Positions 61,800-64,000 of a DNA stretch of 64,000 nt are shown here, piece after piece. This DNA comes from Limnomonas spitsbergensis (lineage: Eukaryota; Chlorophyta; Chlorophyceae; Chlamydomonadales), in contig JAYJMM010000021.1 in the NCBI GenBank assembly GCA_037349105.1, positions 62,001-126,000 on the forward strand, written 5' to 3'. A model generated the notes under the pieces. The model made no database searches. It saw only the letters and a list, made by a program, of their open reading frames with translations, and was not told the origin of the DNA. The stretch's first letter is position 1. Every line of letters begins with the position of its first letter. The translations under genes were made by a program, and so were the position numbers.

Positions 61800-63309
61800 C
61801 TATTGGGCCACAAACTCCTTGACCCGTGCCAGCCATGCCTGGTACTCCTCTGCCATCTTGTCTACATACAACAACCTTAGGTAGCCCCCGAGCTCTGCCG
61901 TCACTCCACGCTCCTCTAGGTAGTCCAGGAAGGCTTGCTGAAGAGTGTCATCCAGCTCCTCAAATACAGGACCTGCATGCAGCATTGCGTATTGGTTGTT
62001 TGAGTGTGCACCAGGCCACCTCAGAAAAGTCTGCCAGGCAACCTCCTCCAGTCCGATGGGTATTAAACCTTGAGCTGCCTACGGCCTGTGGCACAAGCAA
62101 AAAGGCTGCACTGTGGTCCTGGCTGTGCAGGGTAGCTGGAATCGAGAATAGCGGCCGAGCGTTCAGCAGGGCCCAGCGGGTATGCACCGTTCTTAACATG
62201 CAAAATGGCTTGCGGAGCCAAGCCCTGCTGGTCAAAGGCCGGGTTGGCAGCTAAGGGGTAGCTGGTCAACCTAAGATAAACAGCGTCATACCCAGTAGGA
62301 AACTAAGGCACCGTTGGCACAAACTCAGGACAGCTATCGAGTCTACATTCAGGTGAGATATCTTTCTTACCGAAGCAAGGAGCAACTTTCTAGAAATCCT
62401 AAAAGATTCTGGAGTCACACATCGTATCTCACCTGTGTACTCGGGTGTGCTGTCATCCTCGTCCTCATTGTCCTTTGCATCAGCGGTACTGCTCGGCTCA
62501 TATGCTATGTGGTTGATGGAGAACGTCTCGCCATCGCTCTCGCATTCAAATACAAGAGCTGAACCCACTTTTGAGACGCTGACCTGCAGAGAGGAAGCAG
62601 GACAGCAACATCTCAACATCAGTGAGTGTTTAGATTTTCAAAAGGCTAGTAGCCTTGAGCTACAATTTGGCTACACTCATGCCTCCAGCCGTTGGTCCCT
62701 GGGGCAGCATGAATTTCTCCCATACACTGAGTGGAGTGTACGGACAGAATGGGCAAATATCGGGAAGTGTCAGTGTGTGACCATGCAGTGCATTGGATGG
62801 GCCTACTGGGCAGGAGAAGGCTTACCCTGAACCTGACTGCTGCAGCTTCCTCATCCTCGCCTCCCTCACCCTCCGCATCATCCTCGCCACCTTCATCGTC
62901 AGTCTGGCTGTTAGGTTGGTAATCTAGATCTACTTCGATCACGATGGATTCGTTCTTGTACTCCTGACGAGGCAGAGATTTAGTGTGTAAGCTCCCGGTC
63001 AGATTGCGTGCCCGTCAAACACGAATTACGTACCTTCAAGAGGAAGAATGAGTTCTTTCCTGGCGGGTTGTCGATGTCGAAATCGCCGGGCGGTGAGCTT
63101 AAAAGACTCTCATCCTTTCGATAGTATTCCCTTTCATATTTAATTTCGTCTTTCAACACAGATATCAAGCTGCTCGTCACGGTAGACCCTAGAGCTACTA
63201 TCGTGCGACTTGAGCTTGGATGACGCCGAGCTGATGTCCCGAAAGGCTTGCAGACATGGGACCGATGCAAAGAACTAAGCACATGACCTCGTGATAAATT
63301 TATCATCAT
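61800..63309 (-). CDS. MAM33: MAM33/p32-family mitochondrial acidic protein, 4 exons
   Basis: Exons 63309-63034, 62963-62826, 62583-62433 and 61972-61800 join in phase to 245 residues, normal for the family. MAM33/p32 forms a doughnut-shaped acidic trimer in the mitochondrial matrix, linked to ribosome and respiratory-chain function. The first ~35 residues are rich in Arg, Ser and His (SRGHVLSSLHRSHVCKPFGT), a good matrix presequence. LISVLKDEIKYERE is the conserved first helix. An acidic loop (DDEGGEDDAEGEGGEDEE) and VSVSKVGSALVFECESDGE follow. The C-terminal helix pair is PVFEELDDTLQQAFLDYLEE, RGV and EEYQAWLARVKEFVAQ. The start is the first of two adjacent ATGs. Intron 3 contains repeat A and repeat C fragments. 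Confidence 0.92.
61985..62210 (-). repeat. Repeat A and repeat C fragments in MAM33 intron 3
   Basis: 61985-62105 is repeat A in reverse (GAGTGTGCACCAGGCCACC, TATTAAACCTTGAGCTGCC). 62112-62210 is the end of repeat C in the plus direction (GTCCTGGCTGTGCAGGGTAG, GGCCGAGCGTTCAGCAGGGC, GGGTATGCACCGTTCTTAAC). The two are adjacent but in opposite orientations. Confidence 0.6.
62645..62700 (+). repeat. Repeat A left-end fragment in MAM33 intron 2
   Basis: TAGCCTTGAGCTACAATTTG, GCTACACTCATGCC resembles only the left end of repeat A. Confidence 0.4.
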
Positions 63310-63499
63310 CGCTGTATTAGTGAGTGCAAGATGAATTCTTCTGAGGCAAGCTAGATCCTCGATGCCACATCAGATTTCCACACTCCACCACAACTCTGTC
63401 ACACCACTCCACACCAAACAAACAAACAGAAATCCAAGCAAATTTGGGGAGGGAAACCAGGCAAGGCTTGAATTTGGGGCCACAATCTGTATATTTACT
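63310..63499. promoter_or_regulatory. Shared promoter region of MAM33 and the 63500 gene
   Basis: Only 190 bp separate the MAM33 start (63309, minus) from the next start (63500, plus), so a bidirectional promoter is likely. It contains CCACCACAACTCTGTCACAC and CACACCACTCCACACC-type CA-rich runs, and CTGTATATTTACT about 15 bp before the plus-strand ATG. No classical TATA box is clear. Confidence 0.4.
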
Positions 63500-64000
63500 A
63501 TGTCTCTTCTTATGTACATTGCTGCTGCTATAGCCTCTTTGATCTCCATAGTGCTTGCCTTGATCTTGTATTTGAGGGAGAATGCAAAAGGTGCTGAGGC
63601 AGCACGCAAGCTGCAGGTATGCCATGGAGAATTCCCGTCTTTGCCAAAGCTAGGGTGGGAACTAACATATCAAACATGATAGTCACGCCATCTTGCACAA
63701 AACAGTGACAGCATGCGTGATAGCAGTGCGTGGAGTGCGCTGGAAAGGCCATTGAATTTAGATTTTGATGGCAATTTACGCTAAGCGTCATGCCGGGAAA
63801 CCCAGACAAGCCTTTAGCCATAGATTGATGGCTTTGAGCTTTAGTCTCATGCCTGGAGATCCAGGGGGGAACAGCCGTTGGTTGAACATTTTGACGTCAA
63901 TTGAACTGGAGCCTCATGTCTGGACCCCTGATTCAGTGGGGGGAACTGCTGGAGCTCGTCTCTGCGGGCACCTCTGCCAACGAAATGCTGGCCACTCCTG
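63500..64000 (+). CDS. N-terminus of a membrane-anchored protein (runs off window)
   Basis: Exon 1 is 63500-63616, starting MSLLMYIAAAIASLISIVLA and ending ARKLQ at the donor CTGCAG/GTATGC. Exon 2 starts at 63937 after CCTGATTCAG and reads WGELLELVSAGTSANEMLAT in the matching phase 0 to the window end. A single strong hydrophobic segment at residues 5-25, followed by RENAKGAEAARK, indicates a signal anchor or type III membrane protein. The function is not recognisable from about 60 residues; the rest lies to the right of the window. Confidence 0.65.

Overview
This is nuclear DNA from a eukaryote, most likely a green alga. The evidence is: GT-AG introns between short GC-rich exons, serine/proline-rich extracellular protein, plant-type telomere-like motifs (TTTAGGG family) inside a satellite, and heavy loads of non-LTR retrotransposon debris. 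A prasinophyte such as a Cymbomonas relative would fit, but that is inference. There are no operons and I saw no tRNA, rRNA or CRISPR. I rebuilt the genes by joining exons across splice sites; all models below keep reading phase at every junction unless stated.

Layout. 3-92: tail of a gene. 723-1128 (-): small unknown gene. 1415-5304 (+): secreted protein with two CBM2-like (cellulose-binding) domains joined by a PPPSPPP linker. 6988-12205 (+): complete 3-hydroxyacyl-CoA dehydratase (HACD/PAS2/Phs1), whose first intron carries a 1.75 kb 42-bp minisatellite. 12.2-21.2 kb: repeats, a 71-bp telomere-like satellite (15.8-17.1 kb) and a decayed retroelement with RNase H (18.5-21.1 kb, -). 21614-26510 (+): cytochrome P450. 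26.5-30.1 kb: repeats. 30190-37205 (+): leucine-carboxyl-methyltransferase-family enzyme. 37.2-39.4 kb: retrotransposon fragments. 39433-40567 (-): small membrane/basic protein. 41968-49698 (-): complete NAR1 (cytosolic Fe-S assembly). 50.2-51.0 kb: non-LTR retrotransposon 3' end. 51.2-54.8 kb: unknown ORFs, including a 300-codon Ser/Ala-rich exon. 56.97-58.26 kb: a chimeric locus made of copies of an HACD fragment and a NAR1 fragment. 58541-61329 (+): membrane GNAT acetyltransferase. 61800-63309 (-): MAM33/p32. 63500-end (+): start of a membrane-anchored protein, divergent from MAM33.

The genes are independent housekeeping genes (very-long-chain fatty acid elongation, Fe-S assembly, mitochondrial matrix protein, acetylation, oxidation, cell-wall binding) and do not form one pathway.

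The most unusual signal is structural. At least twelve exon edges have extra, decayed copies of themselves in the adjoining intron, each carrying the exon end together with its splice site and flanking intron ('ghost splice junctions'). They occur in HACD, P450, the methyltransferase and NAR1, on both sides of exons, as one to five copies. A nearly identical 63-bp exon fragment 40 kb away also begins at the splice acceptor. This suggests that splice junctions are recurrent breakpoints of duplication here, and that some intronic minisatellites may have begun this way. Two dispersed families dominate the rest: a 5'-truncated non-LTR element whose copies share one fixed 3' end, and a ~160-bp SINE- or MITE-like repeat with about 18 copies.
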